Source of the DNA: a virus
Virus record (IMG/VR): IMGVR_UViG_3300032291_002681
Span: 1 to 64,000 of that record
Strand: one strand, 5' to 3'
DNA length: 64,000 nt
This document shows positions 12,801 through 20,100 of the stretch, piece after piece. The notes below the pieces were generated by a model that was not told the origin of the DNA, did no database searches, and worked only from the letters and a program-made list of their open reading frames with translations. The first letter of the stretch is position 1. Each line of letters opens with the position of its first letter. Both the position numbers and the translations under genes were made by a program.

Positions 12801-15150
12801 AACAAGTGGAACATCTGGAAGTACCGGTTCATCTGGTACAACCGGTTCTGAGGGTACGAGTGGTACTTCTGGAACGAATGGCACAAGTGGAACTTCTGGA
12901 ACGAATGGTACAAGTGGAACTTCTGGAACTTCTGGAAGTAGTGGAAGTACTGGTTCATCTGGAACATCTGGCATAAATGGCACAAGTGGAACATCTGGTA
13001 GCGATGGAACATCGGGAACATCTGGTTCATCCGGTTCTTCTGGAACTAGAGGAACATCTGGTTCAGATGGAACATCGGGTTCTTCTGGAACAAGCGGACT
13101 AGATGGTACATATTTTGGCTCATCTGGTACAAGTGGTAGCAGTGGTACATCCGGAACAAGTGGTAGTACGGGAACTGCGGGTACATCGGGTTCTTCTGGA
13201 ACAAGCGGATTAGATGGTACATATTTTGGAAGTAGTGGAACATCGGGAACAAGTGGTAGCACTGGAACTGCAGGTTCTTCTGGAACATCTGGAACATCGG
13301 GTACATCTGGAACTACGGGAACATCCGGAACATCTGGACTAGATGGTACATATTTTGGTAGTAGTGGAACATCCGGCACATCAGGAACATCTGGAACATC
13401 TGGTACATCTGGTACATCTGGTACAACTGGTTCTGATGGAACATCTGGAACATCTGGATTAGATGGTACATTCTTTGGTAGTAGTGGGACATCGGGAACA
13501 TCTGGTACATCTGGTTCGAATGGCACATCTGGTTCTACTGGAACCGATGGTACATCTGGAAGTAGTGGAACATCTGGATTAGATGGTACATTCTTTGGTT
13601 CATCTGGTACAAGTGGTGAAGCTGGTACATCTGGAACTTCTGGAGCAGGTACATCTGGAACAAGCGGAACATCTGGAAGTAGTGGAACAAGTGGAATTGA
13701 TGGAACATTCTTTGGTTCTTCTGGTACGAGTGGTGAAGCTGGAACATCTGGTACATCAGGTGCAGGAACTTCTGGAACAAGCGGAACATCGGGAAGTACC
13801 GGTAGTAGTGGAACATCTGGTTTAGATGGAACATTTTTTGGTTCATCTGGTACAAGCGGGTCATCCGGAACATCTGGAACTTCTGGAACATCTGGACAAA
13901 CCGGTACTAATGGAACTTCTGGTACTTCTGGTACAAGTGGATTAGATGGTACATATTTTGGTAGTAGTGGAACTTCAGGAACTTCTGGTACATCTGGTTC
14001 TACCGGAACTGATGGAACATCTGGAAGTAGTGGAACTAGTGGAGTTTCTGGAACATCTGGATTTGACGGTACATATTTTGGTAGTAGCGGAACTTCAGGA
14101 ACTTCAGGAACTTCTGGTACATCTGGTACATCAGGATTAGGTACAAATGGAACTTCTGGTTCAACAGGAACATCTGGATTAAATGGTACATTCTTTGGTA
14201 GTAGTGGAACATCTGGAACGAGTGGAACATCAGGAACTTCTGGTACATCTGGATTAGGTACAAACGGAACATCTGGAACAACCGGAACAAGTGGATTAAA
14301 TGGTACATTCTTTGGAAGTAGTGGAACATCTGGTACATCTGGAGCACAAGGTACTACTGGTGAGGCGGGTACTTCGGGTACTTCGGGTACAACTCCTCCA
14401 AACTTTACATCTGGTACCGCAGGAACGAGTGGACAGACTGGTACTTCGGGTACTTCAGGCACAACTCCTCCGAACTTTACATCTGGAACCGCAGGAACGA
14501 GTGGTCAAACCGGTACTTCTGGAACATCGGGTACAACTCCTCCGAACTTTACTTCTGGTACCGCAGGAACAAGTGGACAAACTGGTTCATCCGGAACATC
14601 GGGTACAACTCCTCCGAACTTTACCTCTGGAACATCAGGTACAAATGGATTTGCTTTAGCTGGAACTACTAACGATGGATTACTTACTTATTCAAACGCA
14701 CCAGTTGGCGCAGTAGTTGAAAGTAATTTAACATTTGATGGTTCTATATTAACGATAACCGGTACAACTACACAAACGGGTAACATAGGTGTTACAGGAG
14801 CAATATCGGCAACGCAAAATATAACAGCAACAACATTTAGAGAAACTTATTCTGATTTAACAACCGGTGGTAGTGTAACTTTAGATTTATCGACAGCAAA
14901 TAACTTTAGAAGACAATTTAATGGCACATCTACAATAACAATATCAAACCCACCTGCATCAAATGCATTTGGATTTACATTTACAATGGTTAATGCTGGT
15001 GGTTACGCTATAACTTGGCCTGCTAGTGTAGATTGGGTTAATGGAAGTGCTCCAATATTAACATCAATTGGTACAGATGTATTATCATTCTTTACATTCA
15101 ATGGTGGTACAACTTATTACGGATTTGTAGTTGGAAAAAATATGAGTTAA
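3808..15150 (+). CDS. Giant tail fibre with cupredoxin-like domains and Gly-Thr-Ser shaft
   Basis: 3780 residues, the largest gene of the window. Residues 1 to about 2100 are many imperfect units of 60-90 residues of the pattern SGSVTASVSP, FGF, SGSQFTGS, SGSGxxLFNIP, typical of repetitive phage fibres. Two inserted domains (about 750-860 and 1380-1490) carry a type 1 copper signature: His788 with Cys834-x2-His837-x2-Met840, and His1416 with Cys1462-x2-His1465-x2-Met1468. Residues 2458 to about 3614 are nearly uninterrupted Gly-x-y triplets (mostly GTS and GSS), with eleven GLDGTYFG-type interruptions and four TTPPNFTSGTAG units near the end. The C-terminal 165 residues are beta-rich and end in GGTTYYGFVVGKNMS, a common fibre tip type. 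The likely role is a long trimeric fibre for host contact. Copper binding is inferred from the motif only. Confidence 0.85.
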   Translation: MAISNLLTGRVRVVSPKNVTQDRYQFIDLSQVEPNLGVPNFSASLSGSPAIVVSDDQGNRGFVRSLDLDRATGAFTGSFTGSFTGSYYGDGRDLFNLPAARFISSGSATASFVEGNLLINTNTRVQGDLYVDDTIYAESIIVSYISSSVIYSSGSNIFGDNYTDRQQFTGSVLVSSSIIVNDITASQSITGSFTGSFFGDGRDIFNLPQATRLVTGSVTASVTPEDGFKVVSIVSGSQFTGSLFVSGNITIPSGSGFFSGSGEGLFNIPLSALNIDSLVASRIASGSVTASVSPTEGFKVLSVASGSTFTGSLFVSGNVVIPSGSGFFSGSGEGLFNIPLSALNIDSLESTLISSGSITASVSPVFGFKVQSQESGSQFSGSVNISGSLFVSPFSGSLQLASGSNYYGEGQFLRNIPRSALTEDALISTEIKSGSITASVSPVFGFKVETPFTGSQFGSQFTGSIDVSGSVKAFAFIGDGSQLTNVQAAAAPRIESGSVTASVSPNFGFRVESQISGSEFTGSIDVSGSIFIPSGSGVFSGSGAGLFDIPRSALTPDALLSNLIASGSVTASVTPQFGFRVESRVSGSEFTGSIDISGSVFIPSGSGVFSGSGAGLFDIPRSALTPDALLSNLIASGSVTASVTPDFGFRIQSIDSGSQFTGSLFVSGARGIELASGSSYSGSGARLFNIPVNAIEDLDLSKIGSGSVTASITPNNGFRVNTFSTFTGSMIISASATYFATESINPIYNVTNNGSTSYSFTGGIIGDNPTLTLVRGVTYTFNLNASGHPFWIKTIQSTGIVNAYNTGVTNNGDDNGVITFTPQVGSPNTLYYNCQLHLSMGGIINIIDGVLQKTPGVVISGSLDVSEVVRAREFTGSFSASFIQGDGAGLFNIPRSAFTGDSFRIASGSITASVSPVFGFKVESAEVGSEISGSVRVSGSVIASAVTAVSMSALNFSGSFQGDGSRLTNIVIPPLETTQIASGSVTASAAPDKGFIVKSSDFGSQFTGSVFISGSRGIEIVSGSSYSGSGARLFDIPRTALAPDALDTNRILSGSVTASVTPQFGFRVESTERGSQFSGSVFLSGSVFLRTGSFSGSGRNLFDIPVAALSDLDTSKIFSGSVTASVSPNFGFVVTSVASGSIFSGSLLVSGSSRFRMGVSASVFSGSGAGLTDIPFSALSQELFRIASGSVTASALPDRGFVVESVASGSQITGSVKITGSLTINATSGALILGSSSAYFGEGTYLRNIPRNALSEDALISTEIKSGSVTASVSPNFGFVVKSAESGSQFTGSVNISGSLLVRSGSFFIGDGRFLNNITLANLAIDSTKIFSGSATASISPSDGFKVNTHSRFDGSFIVSSSARSTPDYLIDRTIAVTNDGSNSYIIEVGLISGSNPTITLVRGLQYTIDVNAPGHPFWIKYIESTGTSNSYSSSITNNGTDSGTIVFTPPSGSPDTLYYNCQLHSSMKGTINLINELIIPAEIRLIGNTKIEGNLTASMYSGSGRGLFDIPRSAITEDSVRIASASVTASVSPDSGFLVQSVVSGSTFSGSVVVSGSMFLNFTSGALFIDSSSGLYSDGQFLRNIPRSALTEDALISTEIKSGSVTASVSPVFGFRVETGFTSSINENGVYTTQIGSRFTGSIDVSGSLFINEVSGAIYLQSSSNYYGEGRYLRNIPRSALTEDALISTEIKSGSVTASVTPDEGFRVITPFTGSQIGSQFTGSVNVSGSLIGDNLTARGFFFGDGRFITNVQAAAAPLIASGSATASVASGETFVVRTEKTGSQIGSEFTGSISVSGSILGQDITSTRFFFGDGRFITNVVASAAPFIASGSATASVANGFDFRVITAATGSEVGSEFTGSVEVSGSLKADDLTARGFIFGDGRFITNVQASAAPLIASGSATASVASGDTFRVITAPSSGSFKSQFTSSVAISGSITASLFVGDGGGLFNIPPDAIENLELAKINSGSGIAIIDPNKLDVNVPITASRFDGDGSGLFNIPPEALDDLQIDRIQSGSFEAVISPNRGLEIGTRTFVSGNLSVSGGLFVTGGNIIVSSGSSFVGDGSGITNINIANLSFETSLLQSGSAIARISPNFGFVVNTSSLIEGNLVVTNQITASNLIFSPLFTGSFLGTYNFQGVGPTASAEYDILRYDENRGYFIPQPETSLTETVSFNNVSNLTIVHNLGIRYPMVQVYATGSEDQILPGTIKSINDDTIQIVFSGLTSGHVVIGSGGSLINGTIPGDRVFGNVLSASYAITAEFAKTVAGFDSASLANLSASLSDTAQYVRNSQTASMTVGRAVSSSYALTASYVENLTGLNLTEYVRNDRTSSMTVLSASFARTASYALFAQNASNVDTSNFVQNSQTASMLVGTASLAFTASYALYALNAEGVNTASFLQVNKDSTINANLTISGSLGVSGSLILQNLPSGSSEDVVIWNSITKRLERRNIVAAVGSSGTTGTAGTAGTSGSSGTSGTSGTSGTSGSSGTSGSSGTSGEDGTSGTSGSSGTSGSSGTSGTSGTSGTSGTSGSSGTSGSSGTSGSSGSSGTSGTSGTSGTSGSSGTSGTSGSAGTSGTSGTSGTTGSEGTSGTSGSSGTSGSSGTSGSSGTSGTSGTSGSSGSGGTSGTSGSGGSSGTSGSGGTSGTSGSSGTSGTSGTSGSSGSGGTSGTSGSGGTSGTSGSGGTSGTSGTSGSSGSGGTSGSGGSSGSSGSGGTSGTSATAGTGGTSGSSGTSGSGGTSGTSGTSGTSGTSGTSGSDGVSGTSGTSGTSGTSGTSGTSGTSGSTGSSGTSGTSGTSGTSGTSGTSGEDGTSGTSGSSGTSGTSGTTGSSGTSGTSGSSGTSGSSGSSGTSGSSGTTGSSGTSGSSGTSGTSGTDGTSGTSGSSGTSGTSGSTGSSGTSGSSGTSGTSGSDGTSGTSGTSGTSGTSGSTGSDGTSGSSGTSGTSGSDGTSGTSGSAGTSGSTGSSGTTGSEGTSGTSAIDGTSGTSGTDGTSGTSGTSGTSGSTGSSGTTGSEGTSGTSGTNGTSGTSGTNGTSGTSGTSGSSGSTGSSGTSGINGTSGTSGSDGTSGTSGSSGSSGTRGTSGSDGTSGSSGTSGLDGTYFGSSGTSGSSGTSGTSGSTGTAGTSGSSGTSGLDGTYFGSSGTSGTSGSTGTAGSSGTSGTSGTSGTTGTSGTSGLDGTYFGSSGTSGTSGTSGTSGTSGTSGTTGSDGTSGTSGLDGTFFGSSGTSGTSGTSGSNGTSGSTGTDGTSGSSGTSGLDGTFFGSSGTSGEAGTSGTSGAGTSGTSGTSGSSGTSGIDGTFFGSSGTSGEAGTSGTSGAGTSGTSGTSGSTGSSGTSGLDGTFFGSSGTSGSSGTSGTSGTSGQTGTNGTSGTSGTSGLDGTYFGSSGTSGTSGTSGSTGTDGTSGSSGTSGVSGTSGFDGTYFGSSGTSGTSGTSGTSGTSGLGTNGTSGSTGTSGLNGTFFGSSGTSGTSGTSGTSGTSGLGTNGTSGTTGTSGLNGTFFGSSGTSGTSGAQGTTGEAGTSGTSGTTPPNFTSGTAGTSGQTGTSGTSGTTPPNFTSGTAGTSGQTGTSGTSGTTPPNFTSGTAGTSGQTGSSGTSGTTPPNFTSGTSGTNGFALAGTTNDGLLTYSNAPVGAVVESNLTFDGSILTITGTTTQTGNIGVTGAISATQNITATTFRETYSDLTTGGSVTLDLSTANNFRRQFNGTSTITISNPPASNAFGFTFTMVNAGGYAITWPASVDWVNGSAPILTSIGTDVLSFFTFNGGTTYYGFVVGKNMS
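6040..6355 (+). other. Cupredoxin-like domain 1 (coding segment)
   Basis: Encodes a segment with NPTLTLVRGVTYTFNLN, then GHPFWIK (His788), then YYNCQLHLSMGG (Cys834, His837, Met840). The Cys-x2-His-x2-Met spacing is that of amicyanin, and the order His, Cys, His, Met is that of type 1 copper proteins. Found inside the giant fibre. Confidence 0.7.
7920..8240 (+). other. Cupredoxin-like domain 2 (coding segment)
   Basis: A second copy of the fibre-embedded domain, with NPTITLVRGLQYTIDVN, GHPFWIK (His1416) and YYNCQLHSSMKG (Cys1462, His1465, Met1468). The His to Cys distance is 46 residues, the same as in copy 1, and all four putative ligands are kept. Confidence 0.7.
11179..14649 (+). repeat. 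Gly-Thr-Ser triplet repeat tract, fibre 1
   Basis: About 3.5 kb of 9-nt units encoding Gly-Thr-Ser or Gly-Ser-Ser, roughly 1157 residues. Synonymous codons are mixed (GGA/GGT with ACA/ACT/ACG/ACC and TCT/TCA/TCC/TCG/AGT/AGC), so the DNA is repetitive but rarely identical over long stretches. The tract lacks stops on the opposite strand, which creates long false antisense frames. Confidence 0.95.
14389..14640 (+). repeat. 72-bp tandem repeat, TTPPNFTSG units
   Basis: Four copies of a 24-residue unit beginning ACAACTCCTCC at 14389, 14461, 14533 and 14605, with an exact 72-nt period. This is the end of the Gly-Thr-Ser shaft, just before the globular C-terminus of the fibre. Confidence 0.9.
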
Positions 15151-15161
15151 TAATTATAGTT

Positions 15162-16064
15162 ATGAGTATAGCAAGAAAATTAATACCATCTGATTCTGCG
15201 GAAGTATTTCCGTTTGTGTTTAAAATTACAACAACAACAGCAAATACTGTATTTACAGTACCATTGGTTGATTTTGGATTATTAAAACCAAATCTTACAA
15301 TTAGTTGGGGGGATAGTACTAGTTCGCCTTTAATAACATCATCATCTTCTCCTGATAGAATCCACACTTATGTTTCTACTGGAACATATACAATTACTAT
15401 TAGTGGATTTATGCCAGGATTTTCTGTAAATAATAATGCAGCAATTAGAAATTTAATTACTGAATTGGTACAATGGGGAATTGTTGGTATTAGAACTATA
15501 AATTTTTATGGTTGTCAAAATTTAACAACGATACCTGGTAGTAGTGCAATTGATGATGTTGGTGGTTATACTGGTTTATCGGAAGTTGTCAATTTCAACT
15601 CATTTTTCCAAGCAACTAGATTAGCAAATATACCCGCTGATATATTTGATTATTCACCAAATGCAACAACATTTTCTAACTCATTTGCATCAATATTAAC
15701 ATTAACAGGTGTACCAACTGGTTTATTTGATAATGTACCACAGGCAACAACATTCGCATCATGCTTTTTTGCGTGTACGGCATTAACATCAGTTCCATCT
15801 ACTTTATTTGATTTGAATGTAAATGCAACAAACTTTTCCGGAACTTTTAGAAATTGTAGAGCATTAACTAATGTATTGCAATTTACAAATAATATAAATG
15901 CGTTAGTTTTCAATAACTGTTATAATATGAGTTCTACTTCGAACGCATTAACTGGAACTGCTCCTGAATTATGGAATAGAACACCAACGCCATCTGGAAC
16001 TGATTGTTTTAACAATTGTATAAATTTAACAAACTTCGCTTCAATACCTGCAAACTTTAAATAA
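15162..16064 (+). CDS. PKD-like and BspA-like repeat adhesin
   Basis: 300 residues. The N-terminal 90 residues look like a PKD-type beta-sandwich (ISWGD, then HTYVSTGTYTITISG). The rest has units of about 22-25 residues with the pattern ATxFSxxFxxxxxLTxVPxxLFD, including SGTFRNCRALTNV, which resembles BspA or DUF285-type leucine-rich repeats of surface proteins. It lies between two giant fibres and starts 11 nt after the first, so a role as a fibre tip or receptor-binding protein is likely. There is no signal peptide, as expected for a virion part. Family assignment rests on pattern recognition. Confidence 0.65.
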   Translation: MSIARKLIPSDSAEVFPFVFKITTTTANTVFTVPLVDFGLLKPNLTISWGDSTSSPLITSSSSPDRIHTYVSTGTYTITISGFMPGFSVNNNAAIRNLITELVQWGIVGIRTINFYGCQNLTTIPGSSAIDDVGGYTGLSEVVNFNSFFQATRLANIPADIFDYSPNATTFSNSFASILTLTGVPTGLFDNVPQATTFASCFFACTALTSVPSTLFDLNVNATNFSGTFRNCRALTNVLQFTNNINALVFNNCYNMSSTSNALTGTAPELWNRTPTPSGTDCFNNCINLTNFASIPANFK

Positions 16065-16065
16065 T

Positions 16066-16509
16066 ATGTATTTACGAATTATAGATGAAACAATAAATTA
16101 TCCGTATAGTATTTCTCAATTAAGAAATGCGTATCCAAATGTAAGTTTACCGGCTGAATTAACCGATTTAGTATTAACTAATTGGGATATGTATGTAGTT
16201 ACTCCAACTCCAATGCCAAATGATTATACGAAAAATATTACCGAAGGAACTCCTATTTTAACCGATGGTGTATATTATCAAAATTGGATACAAACCGATG
16301 CATCTCAAAGTGAAATAGATTATAGATTAGAAAATCAATGGTTTATTGTTAGAGAAACTCGAAATCAATTATTGGCAGAATGTGATTGGACACAATTAAG
16401 TGATATTTCACAGACTATAAAAGATTTATGGAGTACTTATAGACAGCAACTAAGAGAAATTACAAATCAATCAAATCCTTTTAATATAGAATGGCCTGTA
16501 AAACCTTAA
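16066..16509 (+). CDS. Phage tail assembly chaperone (Phage_tail_APC type)
   Basis: 147 residues. The C-terminal half carries the signature RNQLLAECDWTQLSD followed by a W-x-x-YRQQLREI segment and PFNIEWPVKP. This is the pattern of the Phage_tail_APC family (PF16778), often encoded beside tail fibres. The N-terminal half (YPYSISQLRNAYPNVS) is also typical. The start codon follows the upstream stop by one base, suggesting coupled translation with the adhesin. The likely role is assisting folding or attachment of the neighbouring fibre proteins. Confidence 0.8.
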   Translation: MYLRIIDETINYPYSISQLRNAYPNVSLPAELTDLVLTNWDMYVVTPTPMPNDYTKNITEGTPILTDGVYYQNWIQTDASQSEIDYRLENQWFIVRETRNQLLAECDWTQLSDISQTIKDLWSTYRQQLREITNQSNPFNIEWPVKP

Positions 16510-16523
16510 AAGATATAATAGTT

Positions 16524-16533
16524 TATATTTATA
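16524..16533 (+). promoter_or_regulatory. Candidate late promoter motif
   Basis: TATATTTATA, 25 nt before the ATG at 16559, in a 49-nt intergenic gap. No -33 TTG is present. Confidence 0.5.
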
Positions 16534-16558
16534 CCTATAACAAAATAATTAAGGTAGA

Positions 16559-16840
16559 ATGATAATACACAGTCCTATATTTTCTGGTTCTATTATTCAA
16601 GATAGGAATAATGCATTTGCTGACCTTAGTGGTTCGTTTACTGGTTCTTTAACTGGTTCATTTAAAGGTACAATTGAAGTCCAACAGGCATCATTTGCAA
16701 ATTTAAGTATAACTAATAAATTATCGGTAAGTGGTTCTTTAATAATGACAGGTTCAATGAATCTGACAGCTGGTGGATATTTGGTAGATGGGGTTAATGT
16801 AGTGGATTCGGCTATCGCATTTGCAATAGCATTAGGATAA
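16559..16840 (+). CDS. Small fibre-like structural protein
   Basis: 93 residues. The middle (SGSFTGSLTGSFKGTIEV) and NKLSVSGSLIMTGSMNLTAGG are the same kind of repeat as the N-terminal half of the giant fibre. The C-terminus is hydrophobic (VVDSAIAFAIALG). It begins a transcription unit behind a late-type motif. It may be a short fibre or a fibre-base subunit. Function is not known. Confidence 0.65.
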   Translation: MIIHSPIFSGSIIQDRNNAFADLSGSFTGSLTGSFKGTIEVQQASFANLSITNKLSVSGSLIMTGSMNLTAGGYLVDGVNVVDSAIAFAIALG

Positions 16841-16853
16841 ATAAAATTAAAAA

Positions 16854-17186
16854 ATGGCAAACGCATTTAAAAATAGTATAAATAGTTCAATTGGAACAAC
16901 CGGTGTTAAAGTATATGAAACACCTGCAGCAACTTCAACAACTGTAATCGGTGTTGGAGTAGCTAATGTAAACACAACTAATATTTCAGTTAGTGTAATG
17001 GTACGAGATGTATCTGCTAACAAAGTTGCGTATGTAGTTAAAGATTCTTTAATTTTACCTGGTAGTTCTAATGTATTGGTTGGTGGCGAACAAAAATTGG
17101 TTTTAGAAACTGGAGATTTTCTCTCAGTAACATCATCTTTAGCCAACTCAGCCGATGTAATTGTTTCAGTATTGGAGATAACATAA
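16854..17186 (+). CDS. Hypothetical virion protein
   Basis: 110 residues, beta-rich: TGVKVYETPAATSTTVIGVGVANVNTTNISVSVMV is not recognised as a named family but is typical of small phage beta-sandwich proteins. The first half resembles in style the N-terminus of the protein at 2795-3739 (parameterised by tTPAgvssiVLSCqITN). It sits between fibre genes with 13 nt to the upstream gene and 12 nt to the next. A head-fibre, collar or fibre-connector role is possible. Confidence 0.6.
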   Translation: MANAFKNSINSSIGTTGVKVYETPAATSTTVIGVGVANVNTTNISVSVMVRDVSANKVAYVVKDSLILPGSSNVLVGGEQKLVLETGDFLSVTSSLANSADVIVSVLEIT

Positions 17187-17198
17187 AAGTTTTAATGA

Positions 17199-20100
17199 AT
17201 GGAATATTTAGGAGGTAACCCTAATGGTTTAAATCAACTAAGTTCAAGCTTAGTTGCGTTATTTGTGAGTGGAAGTAGAATAGCCAACTTCACATCGGAA
17301 TCGGTGAATGTAGTGGGTAATTTTACTGCCTCTGGTATCCAAACTAATTTAATAGTTGGACAGACAAATTCTCCAATATCAATAAGAGGTAATGCCGAAA
17401 TATCTGGTTCATTAGCAGTATCATCATCAATTACGGCATCTTTATTTAGAGGTGATGGTAGTGGGTTGTTTAACTTATCAGCTGGAGCTTTAGGAGACCT
17501 AAATCAAATTAAATCAGGCTCGGCAACTGCAACAATTTCACCAAATAGAGGATTAATAATAAATACTGGTGTTACAATAGATAGATTTTTAATAGTAACT
17601 GGTAGTGGTATTTTTAAAGGAGATGTAACTGTAGCTGGAAAAATAACATCAACTGAATTACATACAACTTTTATTTCATCATCGATAATCTACGCAAGTG
17701 GAAGTAACAAATTTGGTGATGCATCAAATGATAAACAAGAAATAACTGGTAGTTTATCAGTTAGTGGCTCAATGTTTGTAACTGGGGATACAATACCAAC
17801 TGATAATACAACAAACGAAGTATTAGTTCTTAACACAACAACAGGAAGAATTAGTAGAAGATTTGCAGCGGCAACTTCAGGAACTTCAGGAACATCAGGA
17901 ACTTCTGGAACATCGGGAACATCTGGTACATCTGGAACTCGTGGTACAAGTGGAACATCTGGTACATCAGGAACTTCTGGTACATCTGGAACAAGCGGAA
18001 GTGGTGGAACATCTGGTACATCTGGTACATCCGGTACATCAGGAACATCAGGAACATCAGGAACCTCCGGCACATCAGGAACTTCTGGAACTTCTGGAAC
18101 TTCTGGTACAAGTGGAACTAGAGGAACATCAGGAACTTCTGGAACTTCTGGTACAAGTGGAACTTCTGGAACATCGGGTAGTAGCGGAACATCTGGCACA
18201 TCAGGAACATCTGGAACATCAGGACAAAGTGGAACATCTGGTTCATCCGGTACGAGTGGTACAAGTGGTACTTCTGGAACATCCGGTCAAACCGGTACTA
18301 GTGGTACATCGGGAACTTCTGGTACATCTGGTACCTCTGGTAGCAGTGGAACATCTGGTAGTAGTGGTACGAGTGGTGTAAGTGGGAGTAGTGGTACGAG
18401 TGGTGTAAGTGGAAGTAGTGGTACGAGTGGTATAAGCGGCACATCGGGAACTTCTGGTACAAGTGGGTTGAGTGGAACTAATGGTACATCGGGTACAAGT
18501 GGAATAAGTGGAAGTAATGGTACTTCTGGAACGAGTGGTACATCAGGAACTTCTGGCACATCTGGATTAACTGGAGCTGGAGGTGGTAGTGGTACTGCTG
18601 GTAGTGGTGGTACATCAGGAACTTCTGGAACAAGTGGAACAAGTGGTACATCTGGAAGTAGTGGGACAAGTGGTGTGAGTGGAAGTGGAGGAACTGCAGG
18701 AACTTCTGGAACATCGGGAACAAGAGGAACTTCAGGAACTTCTGGAATTAGTGGTTCTTCTGGAACATCGGGTACATCCGGTACATCAGGTACAAGTGGA
18801 GCTAGTGGAAGTGCGGGTTCATCTGGAACAAGCGGAACTTCTGGAACTTCTGGAACAAGAGGAACTTCTGGAACATCGGGAACATCAGGAGCACAAGGTT
18901 CATCGGGCTCAGCTGGTACATCTGGAACATCCGGTACATCCGGAATTAGTGGAACTTCAGGTACTTCAGGTACTTCAGGTACATCAGGTACTTCTGGAAC
19001 ACGTGGTACATCTGGTACGAGTGGAATAAATGGCACATCGGGAACTTCTGGTACAAGTGGTGTGAGTGGTAGTAGTGGTACAAGTGGAACATCCGGTACA
19101 AGTGGAACTTCTGGTACAAGTGGTACTTCTGGTACATCGGGTACCTCAGGTACTTCTGGAACAAGTGGTTCTTCTGGAACAAGCGGTACTTCTGGAACAA
19201 GCGGTACTTCTGGTACATCTGGAGTTAGTGGTTCATCTGGAACAAGCGGTACTTCTGGAACAAGCGGCACATCAGGAACTTCTGGAACAAGCGGTAGTAG
19301 TGGAACATCTGGTAGTAGTGGAACATCTGGAGTTAGTGGTTCTTCTGGTACATCAGGAACTTCTGGTACATCAGGAACTTCTGGTACATCTGGTACATCG
19401 GGAACTTCTGGGACAAGGGGTACTTCTGGAACAAGCGGCACATCAGGAACTTCTGGAACAAGCGGTAGTAGTGGAACATCTGGAACTTCTGGTAGTAGTG
19501 GAACTAGAGGAACTTCTGGAACATCAGGAACTTCTGGAACATCAGGAACTTCTGGAACAAGCGGAAGTAGTGGTTCATCTGGATTATTATCATTAACTGG
19601 TACAACTGATAATGGTGTAATCACATTAAACGGAACTGCACCAAATGCAACCGTTGAAGCAAATTTAAGATTCGATGGTAGTACATTGACAGTAACTGGA
19701 GATGCTACAATTAGTGGTAACCTTACTGTAAGTGGTACAACAACAACGATTAATACAGAAACAATCCTATTAGCGGATAATATTATAACTCTTAACTCAA
19801 ACTTTACAACTGGAGCACCAACTGAAAATGCTGGTATAGAAGTTAGGAGAGGTTCATCATCAAATGTATCATTCTATTGGGATGAAAGTACTGATAGATG
19901 GACAGCAGATAATACTTTATCAGTAGCTGGTAACGTAGTTCTTAGTGGTACAATAGATACTGGAATTGGAGCAACTGAAGTTTATTTGATGAATCAGAAT
20001 GTTCGTACATCTGATAACGTTTCATTTAATAGAATAACATCAACAGTAGCAACTGGTACATCTCCATTAGTAGTTTCATCAACTACATTAGTATCAAGCC

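Noticed and set aside
10968-14462. A 1164-residue open frame on the minus strand over the first Gly-Thr-Ser tract, with Pro-Val-Pro-Glu-type repeats
   Set aside because: It is a by-product of GGN-ACN-TCN codons, which contain few stops in the antisense frame. The + strand frame continues on both sides as a fibre.
11179-14649. CRISPR-like array
   Set aside because: The repeats are 9-nt coding units in one frame with no spacers.
18287-19624. A 445-residue minus-strand open frame over the second Gly-Thr-Ser tract
   Set aside because: Same cause as above; low-complexity shadow with no independent protein features.
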